Assembly: GCA_964019135.1 (NCBI GenBank)
Contig: OZ025265.1
Location: 20,249,143-20,313,142 of the forward strand
Length of the DNA stretch: 64,000 nucleotides
Origin: Arenicola marina
Lineage: Eukaryota > Annelida > Polychaeta > Arenicolidae
Reading direction: 5' to 3'
Made by a program: the position numbers and the translations under genes. The notes beneath the pieces are model-generated. The model had not been told where the DNA came from. It did not search any database and worked only from the letters and a program-made list of their open reading frames with translations. Positions 46,201 to 54,365 of this stretch are shown piece by piece; within the stretch, counting starts at the first letter, position 1; every line of letters begins with the position of its first letter.

Positions 46201-49200
46201 ATACATTTTTCTGTTTCATATCAGTATTAAATGAACAAGTACTGCCAAATACTATTCGATAATTACTAGACCGATAAATGTGTTACATGATGATGCCTGT
46301 TATTATTGTTTCTCGTTCTCCACCGGTAAGACACCCTGTAGCCAGGAGTCGTTGATCATCGCGCTCCTGAAAATGAACGATTAGCGGCAAAACATACATG
46401 CCATATTGTTAATTATATTTATATTATATTGGGTGACTGTTTTTTATGTACCTCCAGATAAGGTGGCCATTGGGATCTCTGGGACCATTCGACCATTCAG
46501 CTGCTCGCATTGCGGAGCCAAGTTCAGCCAGGCACCGGAGCTCGTGACGCATTTAGCCAGCGTTCATGACGTCACGGAAGACGTAGTCGATCCTGATTGG
46601 CTGCGCTGTGACCAATGCGCCTTTAAGACGGACTCGACGCTCCGCTTCAGAAGACACAAAGCTAACCATCTCAGATCCAAGCATCAAGTCCGGCCTCCAT
46701 CCAGCTTCATCTGCCCACACTGCCGAGATCGCGTGAAAACCATCTCCGACTTGCAGCGCCACCTCTCGAAGGTTCACGGCACTAAGTCGCAGCGTGTGTC
46801 GCTATGTAAACAGTGCGGTGAAGTGTTCAGTAGCGTCCATGCCCTGAAGACGCATCGGCGAGAGACGCACATAGTCCACGTGGTGTTTGTTTGCGACTTC
46901 TGCCAACAAACGTTCCACCGTCGATGGAACCTCCTACGACATCGGGTAAGATACGTTGTAATGTTGGTATTGTAGGCCACTTTACAATCAATAATTTAAA
47001 TAAATATCCATGTTTGAATACCAGCGATATGTGGTTAGTTCTCTGGGGCCTTTGCAAGAGATGTAAGATGAATAAGTTGGTCACTGTCAAGCAACTACCG
47101 TAAGACTTAGTTAAATTGATTTATCTTCTTGGTGTTTTTCAAATTGTAAGATAATTGTTAATGATATTTTTTAATATTCAACAAATGCTGGATTATTGTC
47201 CCTCAACTTATCTCTGTTATTCTTTCACAAGAAAAGTTAATTCCAGATATCTGTGTTGGATAACGCAATTCTATTATTCTTTCTCAAGAAAAGTTAATTC
47301 TAGATATCAGTGTTGGATAATTGTTGTTACTCAACAAATAGTAAACGTCGACCTAACCCTATATGTATTAAAACATATGCTTGTCGTTCGAAGTAGATTT
47401 CTAACAGTAGTTGTTTATTGTCTTTTCAACCAGGCAATAAAGCACTTGAACAGGAAGATAGAAAAGTGCGTCTATTGCGACTACTCCAACGAGAAGGTAC
47501 CGCGTCTCATCGCTCACTACAGACGCGGTCACTTGATGGAGCCACCGTCGAGTCTCCTTGATAAGGTCAAGGTCACACCCAAGCCAAGAGCTTTGTTACC
47601 CGAGAGGAAGCTCTTTTTGAGTAAGCGAATATTTTGTATATTAATTTTTTTAACACGTGTATTCTGTTAAAATACAAAGCTATTGTGCATACATTACAAA
47701 AGATAATGTTTGTTTCAATCATTCTCATGACGTCATCGTGAGTTATTCGTGGTGGACTGGTTTTAAGATGGATCACTATTGTATTGGTACACTTTGACAA
47801 CGATTGTACCCCCTTAAACAGGTACATCACACCCTGAATTCCTGTTCAACTTGCCTCGTCCAGTCATGATCGCTGATTGTTAGCTTTGAAATTCTTTTTG
47901 ACATTTTGTTTCCAGAGAAGAAGAAACTGGCCATGCAATACAGAAACACCACCGCTCGCTTCCCCAAAGTTTGCGATCAGTGTAAAATGACAGTCCATCG
48001 CAGTCATTTAAAGGTAGCGACAAGACAGTGTATGGTAATGGTATCAGTATGGACATTTCAGGCTGTGTTGATTAGCACTTGGTACTAATAATCTTTGCAG
48101 ATATGATTTTTTTGTGTCTAGTCACAGATATAATTATTTGATTTCTATGTTTTGAACATCACATCAATTTAAAGCAACAAATCATCATACATACATGTGG
48201 GATTTTATGGGGTTTTCGGAAGTATAAATTACAAATTTCAGTTTTTATTTACCGAAGTACAATCAATCCTGTCTTAGCCTAAGATATGTACATACATGTA
48301 CATGTAGTCAATTCTGACTCATCAGAGTAAAAAAAATCTTTGGATGATCGCAGCTTCGGTTAATTGCAAACTTTTAGCAGACAAAAGATTTTTTATTTTT
48401 TGCAATTTAGTTTTTTATTCGACAAATAGAAGTTGCAATTAAGCGGAGTACAGTCATTGCATCAGCTTCTACATTACATTTGGTATGCCCCCCACCCCCC
48501 CCTCCCGTCCACTCTAGGCTCACCAGGCCCTTCACCGGCGACAGAAACCCTTCCACTGTCACCACCCGGGATGTGACTTCGCCACCAGGGTCAGCAGCCT
48601 CCTCCCGCAGCACATCCGCCGGAAGCATCTCCAATCAGCCAATGAGCGCCACGGGTCGAAGCGGGTCACGTGTCCCCGCGACCTCGGCGACCGGCGCCAC
48701 CTGGTGGGACGCGTGCGGCCGGCGCAATTGGAGATTGGAACCAGCGACATCGCGCCTGCAACGACACCTGGAAGTGGGGTGCCTATTTCCGGTCAACGTC
48801 AACCGGATGGTCGTCTCTGCGATCTGCGCGAGATCGCGGGGAGTCAGGTGGTGGTTAGTCACGTGACCGTGCCTAGTCTGCCGAATATTCGCCCCGCGCT
48901 GTTTAGCGACGCGTTAGGGCCGACCGCGATGATCAGACCTTCGTCTGTTGTTGCGGGGCCTGGAGGGACAGACCCTGTTATATACGTCAGTGGTGCTGAC
49001 GGTCTGAAGGTGTACTCTCAACTCGTGCCCAGCCCACGAGTGGCGCCGAGCGACACGTATCGCCACGGCGACAATCCCCCATCTGCCGCTTACCCCTCTC
49101 TATCCCCCCACGTGAGAGCTGACGCTGCCGTTGCCTTAGATACGACAGGCCACGTGACGCCTGTCGTGTCGTCGCTGGACGTTCTTACGTTAGAGGGCGC

Positions 49201-49456
49201 TCCATTTCGACTGCATCCCCAGGCATCGATAGACACGTTCCCCGCCGCCTCATCCCAACAACCCCGGGCACCAGCCACGCAGGACTCTTGTCACTGGCGG
49301 CCAAATGTGGTGGAAACTAATTCGACCGTGACGTCACTGATGATGACGTCACCGCGGACATATTTGACGTCATCACTTGAGATCCTGGTGCCCGGTACCT
49401 CGATATCTGCTGTGCCGCCAAAGGCCGCAACGTCCGAAGATGAGGCTTTATCGTGA
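24830..49456 (+). CDS. large multi-C2H2 zinc-finger protein (18 exons, about 23 fingers)
   Basis: Eighteen exons join with matching splice phases into a single frame of 4566 nt (1521 residues plus stop): 24830-25283, 25628-25814, 26090-26443, 27349-27396, 28627-28750, 29128-29276, 30062-30235, 34776-34931, 38277-38501, 40440-40610, 41078-41433, 42246-42353, 42668-42793, 44423-44644, 46458-46945, 47434-47620, 47916-48013, 48518-49456. Every junction is GT-AG and no frame breaks. The protein is nuclear and probably DNA-binding by family. It has one N-terminal finger, an AT-hook-like RGRKPKG and acidic spacers, then widely spaced fingers whose type repeats in a two-exon pattern, a dense block of fingers 13-20, and a 240-residue Ser/Thr/Pro-rich tail without fingers. 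Linkers are not the TGEKP type, so it is not a recent KRAB/ZAD-like expansion. I cannot name an orthologue. The start ATG at 24830 is the first in frame after the acceptor, because the frame is closed upstream. Confidence 0.88.
25295..25558 (+). mobile_element. tRNA-derived SINE, family 1, copy A
   Basis: It starts with a tRNA-like head containing an A box (TAGCTCAGTGGGTTAGAGCG) and a B box near GGTTCGCGCCCC. A body follows with AAAGATCCCATGTCCTTCTT, AGAGTAGGGGGTTA and GACGCGATATGACC, ending AACCAACCAA. It lies in intron 1 of the zinc-finger gene. Confidence 0.9.
25628..25814 (+). CDS. zinc-finger gene exon 2
   Basis: It joins phase 1 to phase 2. It encodes a charged, Ser/Glu-rich linker (RSADESVEPITKRIKQEDAP) with no finger. 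The IKQED core resembles a SUMO-acceptor motif. Confidence 0.8.
25845..25960 (+). mobile_element. fragment of SINE family 2
   Basis: It shares CACCCTGTGGCC, the TCTGCTAGG core and CAGCCCAAGCG with the fuller copy at 28367-28605. Confidence 0.55.
26090..26443 (+). CDS. zinc-finger gene exon 3
   Basis: It carries finger 2 (CNQCDYTCRSHNDIHVHLFKH), followed by an unpaired CPFCKNTVSF half-site and a long Ser/Pro linker. Phase 2 at both ends. Confidence 0.85.
26680..26800 (+). mobile_element. tRNA-like SINE head (different family)
   Basis: GAGAGGTAGCGCACGGGACT followed by GAGGGTTCGAACCCCACC has A-box- and B-box-like spacing. It is followed by a non-tRNA body, so I read it as a SINE and not a tRNA gene. 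Confidence 0.5.
27027..27258 (+). mobile_element. tRNA-derived SINE, family 1, copy B
   Basis: It has the same body as copy A, but the tRNA-like head has lost its B-box region (GAGAGCT joins directly to GTGGCCATGTCTGTGTGG). It ends AACCAACCAACAACCAACC. Confidence 0.88.
27349..27396 (+). CDS. zinc-finger gene exon 4 (48 nt)
   Basis: A micro-exon between tctctttcag and GGAG|GTATAA, phase 2 to phase 2, reading VEEIEKEARVEKVK. It is supported only by phase and its highly charged, helix-like sequence. Skipping it would keep the frame. Confidence 0.65.
27397..28626. other. zinc-finger gene intron 4
   Basis: No gene seen. It contains AT-rich unique sequence and a SINE family 2 copy at its 3' end. 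Confidence 0.6.
28367..28605 (+). mobile_element. SINE family 2, tRNA-like head
   Basis: It contains TAGTTAGTAGGTAGCGCG and GTGCGTGGTTCGAACCCTAC as A and B boxes. The tail ends TTGTCGCGATATGACCAATC, the same tail motif as family 1, so the two SINE families may share a 3' end. Confidence 0.65.
28627..28750 (+). CDS. zinc-finger gene exon 5
   Basis: It carries finger 3 (CLKCDWASEHHYSYHRHLFCH), then the half-site CTHCTKT. Phase 2 to phase 0. It aligns well with exon 10. Confidence 0.85.
28935..29035. repeat. 30-bp tandem repeat, about three copies
   Basis: The unit carries AATCACTATGACGAGCTCGT and GATCAATTGT and lies in intron 5. Confidence 0.8.
29128..29276 (+). CDS. zinc-finger gene exon 6
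   Basis: It carries finger 4 (CPLCDFLNKTVRQLRAHLME, then VH). Phase 0 to phase 2. It aligns with the start of exon 11 (YGSGKQDCPLCDF versus YGVRKFDCDLCDF). Confidence 0.83.
29311..29560 (+). mobile_element. tRNA-derived SINE, family 1, copy C
   Basis: A full-length copy with an intact-looking A box and B box (GGTTCGAGCCCCGC), in intron 6 only about 35 bases after the exon 6 donor. Confidence 0.9.
29571..29745 (+). mobile_element. SINE-like repeat, family 3
   Basis: It contains GTCGGTAAGCAGGCTGGGCTGCAGAC and is similar to the segment near 40314-40385. It abuts SINE copy C. Confidence 0.4.
29880..30050. repeat. 20-bp AT-rich tandem repeat
   Basis: Diverged copies of TACTAGAATGATAAATAGTG reach the acceptor of exon 7. 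The last copy runs directly into the acceptor region. Confidence 0.85.
30062..30235 (+). CDS. zinc-finger gene exon 7
   Basis: It carries finger 5 (CRGCQFSAFDPEKVAHHISA, then EH) and an acidic tail (EGELEGEEGEAGDQDG). Phase 2 to phase 2. Confidence 0.82.
30268..34285. repeat. 4-kb array of a 49-bp minisatellite (about 80 copies)
   Basis: The unit is about 49 bp and includes GGCGCTGCTTTATAGTCATT and CTACAGTGGAACCCGTGCCT. A 53-bp variant has an extra GCCT and reads GGCAATGGCGGTGCTTTA. Variants at fixed sites (CAAG/CAAT/CAAC, CATT/CCTT, TGTG/TGCG) are mixed along the array. A rare CATTCCACAG variant recurs 396 bp apart with the same neighbours, which marks an internal block duplication. The period is not a multiple of three and the array lies inside intron 7, so it is non-coding. 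Confidence 0.97.
34290..34515. repeat. TACTTTATAGTCAATATA tandem repeat
   Basis: About 18-20 bp units following the 49-bp array. They share the CTTTATAGTC core with it, so they may be decayed or truncated units. Confidence 0.75.
34776..34931 (+). CDS. zinc-finger gene exon 8
   Basis: It carries finger 6 (CPRCSWRYADHDTFHVHLVS, then H) followed by a CDYCHLQL half-site. Phase 2 to phase 2. Confidence 0.85.
34932..38276. other. zinc-finger gene intron 8
   Basis: No nested gene seen. It holds a TA microsatellite near 35835-35855, a short AGT run near 36410, a tRNA-like piece near 36607-36690 and a SINE at 36821. Confidence 0.6.
36821..37068 (+). mobile_element. tRNA-derived SINE, family 1, copy D
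   Basis: Head GGCCGCCTCGATAGGTTAGT, with the same body landmarks as copy A, ending GAATATACAACCAAC. Confidence 0.88.
38277..38501 (+). CDS. zinc-finger gene exon 9
   Basis: It carries finger 7 (CPLCPRKPANETALRNHVIL, then RH) plus a helical charged segment. Phase 2 to phase 2. Confidence 0.84.
38502..40439. other. zinc-finger gene intron 9
   Basis: No gene seen. It holds a run of diverged TTTTGGCCTGTTTTGATC-like repeats near 39265-39400. Confidence 0.55.
40314..40390 (+). mobile_element. tRNA-like repeat, family 3
   Basis: It reads CCGTAGTTTAGTTGGTAAGC then GTGAGCTGCAGACTAACAGG. It is related to 29571-29745. Confidence 0.4.
40440..40610 (+). CDS. zinc-finger gene exon 10
   Basis: It carries finger 8 (CDTCGWTTRRHFSLHRHLFT, then H) followed by CSHCHKTL. 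Phase 2 to phase 2. Closest to exon 5. Confidence 0.85.
40844..41110 (+). repeat. 77-bp tandem repeat copying the intron 10 end and exon 11 start
   Basis: The landmark CAGATTTGACTG recurs at 40844, 40921, 40998 and 41075. The last copy is the true acceptor and start of exon 11. The earlier three copy both the acceptor and the first coding bases (FDCxLCDFGPVV) but run into TAG after about 17 codons. Confidence 0.93.
41078..41433 (+). CDS. zinc-finger gene exon 11
   Basis: It carries fingers 9 (CDLCDF...HMKSAH) and 10 (CPLCHYTCLLGGVLKRHVVS, then AH). Phase 2 to phase 1. Its start lies in the last copy of the 77-bp repeat. Confidence 0.85.
41745..41932. repeat. 19-bp tandem repeat, about ten copies
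   Basis: The unit AATGCATTACAACGTGCCT is almost perfectly conserved, in intron 11. The ATGCAT core is palindromic. Confidence 0.95.
42246..42353 (+). CDS. zinc-finger gene exon 12
   Basis: It carries finger 11 (CEACGHQTRRLDLLEQHRQT, then EH). Phase 1 to phase 1. Confidence 0.84.
42448..42661 (+). mobile_element. tRNA-derived SINE, family 1, copy E, interrupted and fused to a splice acceptor
   Basis: After GCGCTCGCCTTGA an insert of about 60 bp copies flanking sequence from 42371-42420 (GTGTTCGATGTAGGCC), then the SINE resumes. The body stops at CCCATGTCCTTCG and passes directly into TTTTTAG, the acceptor of exon 13. Confidence 0.85.
42668..42793 (+). CDS. zinc-finger gene exon 13
   Basis: It carries finger 12 (CDQCDFTSMTSYGLKRHQLT, then MH) and the Cys half of finger 13 (CRHCDVTFLTG). 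Phase 1 to phase 1, so the intron interrupts a finger. Confidence 0.84.
42794..44422. other. zinc-finger gene intron 13
   Basis: No gene seen. It contains a terminal-inverted-repeat element at 43570-44039 and a diverged direct repeat pairing about 43260-43320 with 43350-43405. Confidence 0.55.
43570..44039. mobile_element. short element with perfect CCAGGCTGTCCAG inverted ends
   Basis: The left end CCAGGCTGTCCAG and right end CTGGACAGCCTGG are exact reverse complements. The interior is T-rich with repeated TCCTACTTTTT in both halves and has no ORF. Flanks share GCATAC. The termini recall hAT-type ends, which is inference. Confidence 0.65.
44423..44644 (+). CDS. zinc-finger gene exon 14
   Basis: It completes finger 13 (NHLQQVH), then fingers 14 (CVDCASF...HRQRH) and 15 (CAFCETSVDSKESLLRHQTG, then H). 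Phase 1 to phase 1. Confidence 0.85.
44645..46457. other. zinc-finger gene intron 14
   Basis: No gene seen apart from a 5'-truncated SINE near 45915. Confidence 0.55.
45915..46145 (+). mobile_element. tRNA-derived SINE, family 1, copy F, 5'-truncated
   Basis: It starts inside the tRNA-like head, loses the A box, and keeps the B box (GGTTCGAGGCCCGC) and the full body. Confidence 0.87.
46458..46945 (+). CDS. zinc-finger gene exon 15 (five fingers)
   Basis: It carries fingers 16-19 and most of 20: CSHCGAKF, CDQCAFKT, CPHCRDRV, CKQCGEVF and CDFCQQTF. The last His comes from exon 16. Phase 1 to phase 0. This is the densest finger block and the most likely DNA-contact region. Confidence 0.88.
47434..47620 (+). 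CDS. zinc-finger gene exon 16
   Basis: It opens AIKHLNRK, completing finger 20, then finger 21 (CVYCDYSNEKVPRLIAHYRR, then GH). Phase 0 to phase 1. Confidence 0.84.
47916..48013 (+). CDS. zinc-finger gene exon 17
   Basis: A basic stretch leads into the Cys half of finger 22 (CDQCKMTVHRSHLK). Phase 1 to phase 0. The His half comes from exon 18. Confidence 0.82.
48518..49456 (+). CDS. zinc-finger gene exon 18 (terminal)
   Basis: It completes finger 22 (AHQALH), then finger 23 (CHHPGCDFATRVSSLLPQHI, then RRKH). The other 240 or so residues are low in Cys, rich in Ser/Thr/Pro/Val and probably disordered. The stop is TGA. Confidence 0.85.
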   Translation, partial: AHQALHRRQKPFHCHHPGCDFATRVSSLLPQHIRRKHLQSANERHGSKRVTCPRDLGDRRHLVGRVRPAQLEIGTSDIAPATTPGSGVPISGQRQPDGRLCDLREIAGSQVVVSHVTVPSLPNIRPALFSDALGPTAMIRPSSVVAGPGGTDPVIYVSGADGLKVYSQLVPSPRVAPSDTYRHGDNPPSAAYPSLSPHVRADAAVALDTTGHVTPVVSSLDVLTLEGAPFRLHPQASIDTFPAASSQQPRAPATQDSCHWRPNVVETNSTVTSLMMTSPRTYLTSSLEILVPGTSISAVPPKAATSEDEALS

Positions 49457-49719
49457 TCGATGTATGATATGATGTATACGCTATCTTTGTAGAGTGATGA
49501 AAATGTACTGCTCTGTATTCTACTGCTGTGCTTCGTGTACATATTCTAGGTAATAGGTAATTCTACTTTTTTGTTCATGCAGTGTGACTTTTTATTTTGG
49601 ATCGTGTGTTGCCGCCGCTTGCACAGGTGGGACTCGAAACCCCTACCCCATTTGATTAGCCTGACAGACTCATCCGAAGTCCTTCCCCCTATAACAGCTG
49701 CCATGTTACCACTGAGACG

Positions 49720-49725
49720 AATAAA
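49720..49725 (+). terminator. candidate poly(A) signal of the zinc-finger gene
   Basis: An AATAAA lies about 265 bases after the stop codon. Confidence 0.4.
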
Positions 49726-50342
49726 TGATTTCCACTTTTGCCTGTGTGATAAAAGCCCATCTCACTCGACTGGGCACACTGGATCTAATCTTGTTCCTTG
49801 TTCCTGCCACTGCTATGGTATCACTTTTCAAACACGAATACATTATTTTAAATCATATTGTCACTTTTACCTGATTTTCAACCTTGAAGCTGTGTGATAA
49901 AACTATAATTGATGGTGTAAGTGGATGACACTGGTAGTCTCGTTATCATAATTGTTACAAACTCACTCACAAGAGGGCGACACCATTTTTGTTATCTGTG
50001 TTCCGATTCAAGAGCTTTATCGAAGAGTAACTAGGGCCGTGTAGAAACCGACTACCTAGATGTGTATTAAGTAACCATTGGTCGACCTACCACGCGCGGA
50101 AGCAGCGTTGCCAAGGCTTCAATTAGATTAATCTGAGTGGGGGGGCAGGGGCGGATCTGAAATCTTGCGGAGGGGGGGGTGTTGCTCGGAGAACCTGACT
50201 TTTACAGTGTATGGTCAAGTTCCCAAAGTGGGGGGGGGGTGCAACCCTCATACCCCCCCCATACTTCCACCCTGGGGGGGAGGGGGCTGTAAGCGGAACG
50301 CCCTGTGCCGGGTGTCCGCTATTACGACGGTATACGACTGTT

Positions 50343-50520
50343 GGCTAGTTATATATTCAGGACACTGTAACCACTTTTGGTCATATCGTGTCAATGGGAA
50401 AAGGAAGGGAGAGCGGAGCCGTGTCCCCGGGTTAACCCCCCTACTCTATGTGAAGAAGGACATAGTATCTTTATCCTGCGACCAAACAGACCTGGCCACA
50501 GCGGGGTGCGAAACACCACG
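50343..50520 (-). mobile_element. tRNA-derived SINE, family 1, copy H (reverse)
   Basis: Reading the minus strand gives the B-box flank, the GTCGCAGGATAAAGAT-like body, and GACACGATATGACCAAAAGT. The head beyond the B box is truncated. Confidence 0.8.
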
Positions 50521-51279
50521 GTACGACGACGAGAAACTGACGTCTGAGCACAGACCGTCGCCCACGCAATTACCACGCCATACCGGGTGGGTGCCCCTTT
50601 CACTGTCTAGAGGCCTGCAGGATACGTACCTGACACCCACATTGCAGGCGTATATAGCCCCCCCCCCCCCCCCCCCCATGCAATGACAAACAGCAACAAG
50701 TTAACTGTGTACCGTCCCCGGCGCATCGTCTGCGGATAAAGTACATAACTCAATCAAATGCGGCTGGCGAGCCGGCAGGGCTTGGCAAGTAGGCAGGTTG
50801 GGCCGGGTCTCGCTCAGACTTTGACAAGTGTCATCGCTCCGTCAAGTGTCGGGCTCCAATAAAAACCCACGATTAAGAGTGACACCCACGGTAAACGTCT
50901 GACAGGCGAACACTTAATCCGCTCTCGACGCCCCAATTATAACTGCCCTTCCACACTATGGAGATGGTCGCGAGAGGAACCCGGATTTGGCTCTTGGCGA
51001 GATGGTGTTGTATACTTGGTGGAGGGGCGGGGGGGGGTGCAGTGATATGCCCGTGACATGGCAGGCATGGACATGTAGATGTAACGCAGAGACAGTATGT
51101 CTACGGCTGTGTTGGTGGGTGGGTGGATTGGAGAGTTGTGTCACCGTTTTATACGCCAATGACTAACCGGAACAATGAGATAATAGGACAGAGGGCCTTA
51201 AACCCGCGACCGGTTGTCCTGCTGTCGACGACTCTTATGTCTCGACCCCGAACGCTTCTCTCAACTTAAAACTTGACGG

Positions 51280-51375
51280 AACGCGTCATAAATCGTCAGC
51301 GCTACGTGTGAGCGCCGCGCAGAACGCGTCATAAATCGTCAGCGCTACGTGTGAGCGCCGCGCAGAACGTGTCTT
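51280..51375. repeat. 43-bp tandem repeat, two copies plus start of a third
   Basis: AACGCGTCATAAATCGTCAG starts at 51280 and 51323, and a truncated version starts at 51366. The unit contains GCGCTACGTGTGAGCGC, an imperfect palindrome. Confidence 0.9.
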
Positions 51376-52028
51376 AATGGGTCGTCCGGATTGCGATAAA
51401 TTGCACTCGATATATATTTTTTTCAACATGCTTGTGTATGAGCAGACGACATGCATTTAAACCTTCGCAGAGGGATTACATTGCATTAAAGTAATGTATG
51501 CAGATCTGGCAAAGTGACAACATTGCTTAGACAACATTAAATGCCGATTTATTTTTTGGCACGAAAGTGTTTTTTGCGGCCAATATCTGACGTTGACACC
51601 ATGCCAGACATTGGAACGCACATACTAGTGTGGCGAAGCATTCGTTGCAACATTGTGATGGGTTTTAATACATGGCTTGGCGCTGCCCCAGAAAATAACT
51701 TAGCCGTGCAGGGGAAACTGCATATATAATAGCATTATCCCGAAATACGTTGAATTGGTTTGTGTTTGACGTTTATTGCTTATCTAGCGAGGGGGTGGGG
51801 GTGGGGTGAAAGTGGGTGTGACCTGGGTATACCCCCAAAATCCAAGTGTCAGGGAAATGGGTTTTTACCGGTCGGTAAGGTTTTTGACCTGACTGACTCA
51901 CCCTTATCCTGCAACGACTACAACCAGATCCTTAAGAAAAATGGCGTATGTTGGCCAACCGCACGAACCGGCGGAAGAATCCATGGTCATCTGCCCATAG
52001 GGGGCATGTGCACTTTGGATATGGGATG

Positions 52029-52150
52029 AAGCATTCGTGGCCGAGTGGTAGAACACGTGGCTGCAGATCAATAGCTAGGTCCCCGGTTCGAATCCCGCCC
52101 GGTCTGGGCGATCCAATTAATTCATTGTCTCCTAACATTAATTGCCTCCT
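52029..52150 (+). mobile_element. tRNA(Leu/Ser)-like SINE head
   Basis: TGGCCGAGTGGTAGAACACG and CCCCGGTTCGAATCCCGCCC match class II tRNA A and B boxes. No clean acceptor stem closes on both sides, so it is more likely a SINE or tRNA relic than a functional tRNA gene. Confidence 0.45.
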
Positions 52151-52782
52151 TGGCCTGTTTAAGCCTAGCTCACAGTTTGCCGGTGTTGGCTGCGGGTTAC
52201 CCGATCTTCCCCGGTCCTTCCCGGTCTATATACCGAGACGAACCGGGGGCCATCTCGCAAAATGTTGGCGCGAAATCAGTAGTCCACGATGTTGCTACGG
52301 TTCATCCCGGTAGTTTTGAACGGTTCAAAACCACGGGGGAAACCTGCGGTTCACCACGGTACACCCGGGATCACCCCGGATTGACTACGGACTGGCTACG
52401 ATTGCCCAGGGTTGACCAAGGTTGTCTCCGCTTTTCAGGACCGGGGTAAACCGGGCCTATGATCTGGGACGGTGTGAGCAATACTTAAGCCCTGAGTAAA
52501 ACGGGCCTAATGGAATGGATTGGTATTTTAGGCCGCTTTTGTGCACATAAGGGTTGAAATGGGACAAGGAACTATATAGTGAGGTTTTCGTCCAGGTTTC
52601 CCGCATATATAGGGCCTACATTTGACGTCAACATAATGGACAGTGTACTTAGCTGCATACACATGCTCATGTCACGTAGAGTTAGCGTTGACATGCATAT
52701 ACCAAATAAATAGAAATGGAATGCCATGTACATTTCATATTTTTCTATTGTTGAACGTGCCTAGACCCCGGGGGGACACTGT

Positions 52783-52985
52783 TATACAAATCTGGTGGGG
52801 GGTGGGGAGGGGGGGGGCTCCGCGGGTGCCCCTTGATGCGTGAGAGAGCGGACATTTGTGATGAAAAAGATACCCCTATAGAGCGGACATTTTAAAACTT
52901 GCGACCGGATTTTGGCGGTAAAACCCCGACCGAGCGGAATTTGGTGGTAAAACGCCCCGACTGAGCGCATTTTTGCGTTGAAAAG
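52783..52985 (+). repeat. dispersed G-tract repeat, copy 2
   Basis: It contains ATACAAATCTGG, G runs, GAGCGGACATTTGTGATGAA, CCCCTATAGAGCGGACAT and TTTTGGCGGTAAAACCCCGA. Confidence 0.78.
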
Positions 52986-53154
52986 GCTGGGCTTTACCGC
53001 GGACCCCCCCCCCCCCCTCCCCTAACCCAGCAATGTATCAAGTACCCCCCCACCCCTCTGGAGGGGGCCTAGACGCTCAAATATTTGTCAATAACACAAT
53101 AAGTGCACCCGTCCCTCGCCTGCTGTGGAAACCAGTTTTAATGCAAATAATATT

Positions 53155-53625
53155 TCATTTTAAAGCTTTTCCCGCCAAATCTAAGCCCAGGCGACATATA
53201 TATCACATATTGCAGAAAACTCCACTGCATGTTTCATTCTATAAATTCAGAAGCCTAATAAACATCGCCTAATAAATATCAGCTGTGATATGGCAAACGT
53301 GTCTATCCCAGGACACCACGAAACTCTGTCGCGGCTCTGCTACACTGAGGATTTTCACACGTGTCAATTTGTCCTTAAAGAGACAGAACAGGGTTCAGAA
53401 TTTACCTGCTAACAAAGCATCGCGAAGCGCAAAAACTAATGACATTTACCACGTAGATGAAAAACTGTGGCTTTCTCGGGCAAAGCTAAAAGGCTCCATT
53501 TGGCAGTCTAGCTGGCATGCGTGGAATATAGACAAACGAAATTTTGGATGATTGAAGGATTGATTCATATTTGTATTTTGACCTCTTTAGTTTGGGCGGG
53601 AAGAGCTCGATAAGTAACTTTAAAC
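53155..53625. mobile_element. MITE copy 2 (diverged)
   Basis: The left end TTAAAGCTTTTCCCGCCAAA has lost part of its terminus. The right end TTTGGGCGGGAAGAGCTCGA, then TAACTTTAA, is intact. The internal blocks CTAAGCCCAGGCGACATATA and GGACACCACGAAAC match copies 1 and 3. Confidence 0.68.
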
Positions 53626-54171
53626 AGTTCATGGCTGCATATTGCCTCGTTTCATCAGGGACGACCCCTTTTCTTTTCGTTTACAAAACCACATATACGT
53701 TCCACAGGTAAATTCATCATAGAACTAGAAACCGCTAGTGCTGGCTTATATTTGCATGTACATATGTACGTCTTCATAGCTCCCGTGACGTAGTGACCCG
53801 CGTAGTGTCCTTGATCCTGATTGGTTGACAGGAGGCCAGGGGGAATAAATGTCGGCGCCCACCGAAAGTACACTTATGGGCGACAATAGTGGTTTTTAAG
53901 CCTAAAATATTTTTTACTTTTACGAAACGTATCAAGACTATATTCTCTCATTGGCACCCTTACGGCCGCAATGGGCTAACCCTTTTAATGTGGACCATAG
54001 CTGTATAATCGGACCCGTCCCATCCTTTCTTTGGGACTTTTCCCATCCGAAGGGCACCCCCTTCTCTTCAAAATCATGGATCCGCCCTTGCACAATTAAG
54101 CTGCATTATTTACCGATAATGCTAATCGAAAGCAGCAGTCTGCTATGGGGCGCTAAGTGTAACACCCTTCA

Positions 54172-54365
54172 TTCTGTCGACAAAGTCATTTTGTCGAAAC
54201 AAAATATCATTCTGTCGACAAAAGTCTCGATTCTGTCGACAAAAGTCATTCTGTCGACCAAAGTCATTCTGTCGACTAAAGTCATTCTGTCGACAAAGTC
54301 ATTCTGTCGAACAAAGTCATTCTGTCGACCAAAGTCATTCTGTCGACAAAAGTAATTTTGTCTTC
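54172..54365. repeat. CATTCTGTCGACAAAGT tandem repeat
   Basis: About ten diverged 16-18 bp units, each with a GTCGAC palindrome, ending next to a poly-G tract. Confidence 0.9.

Larger units (their letters stand above)
49900..52780. other. intergenic stretch with repeats
   Basis: No supported gene. It contains a reverse SINE, poly-G/C tracts near 50170-50290 and 50660, a 43-bp tandem repeat at 51280 and a tRNA-like head at 52029. Confidence 0.5.

Noticed and set aside
48407-48866. Alternative-frame ORFs at the start of zinc-finger exon 18
   Set aside because: Only the frame continuing from exon 17 completes fingers 22 and 23 and reaches the stop at 49456.
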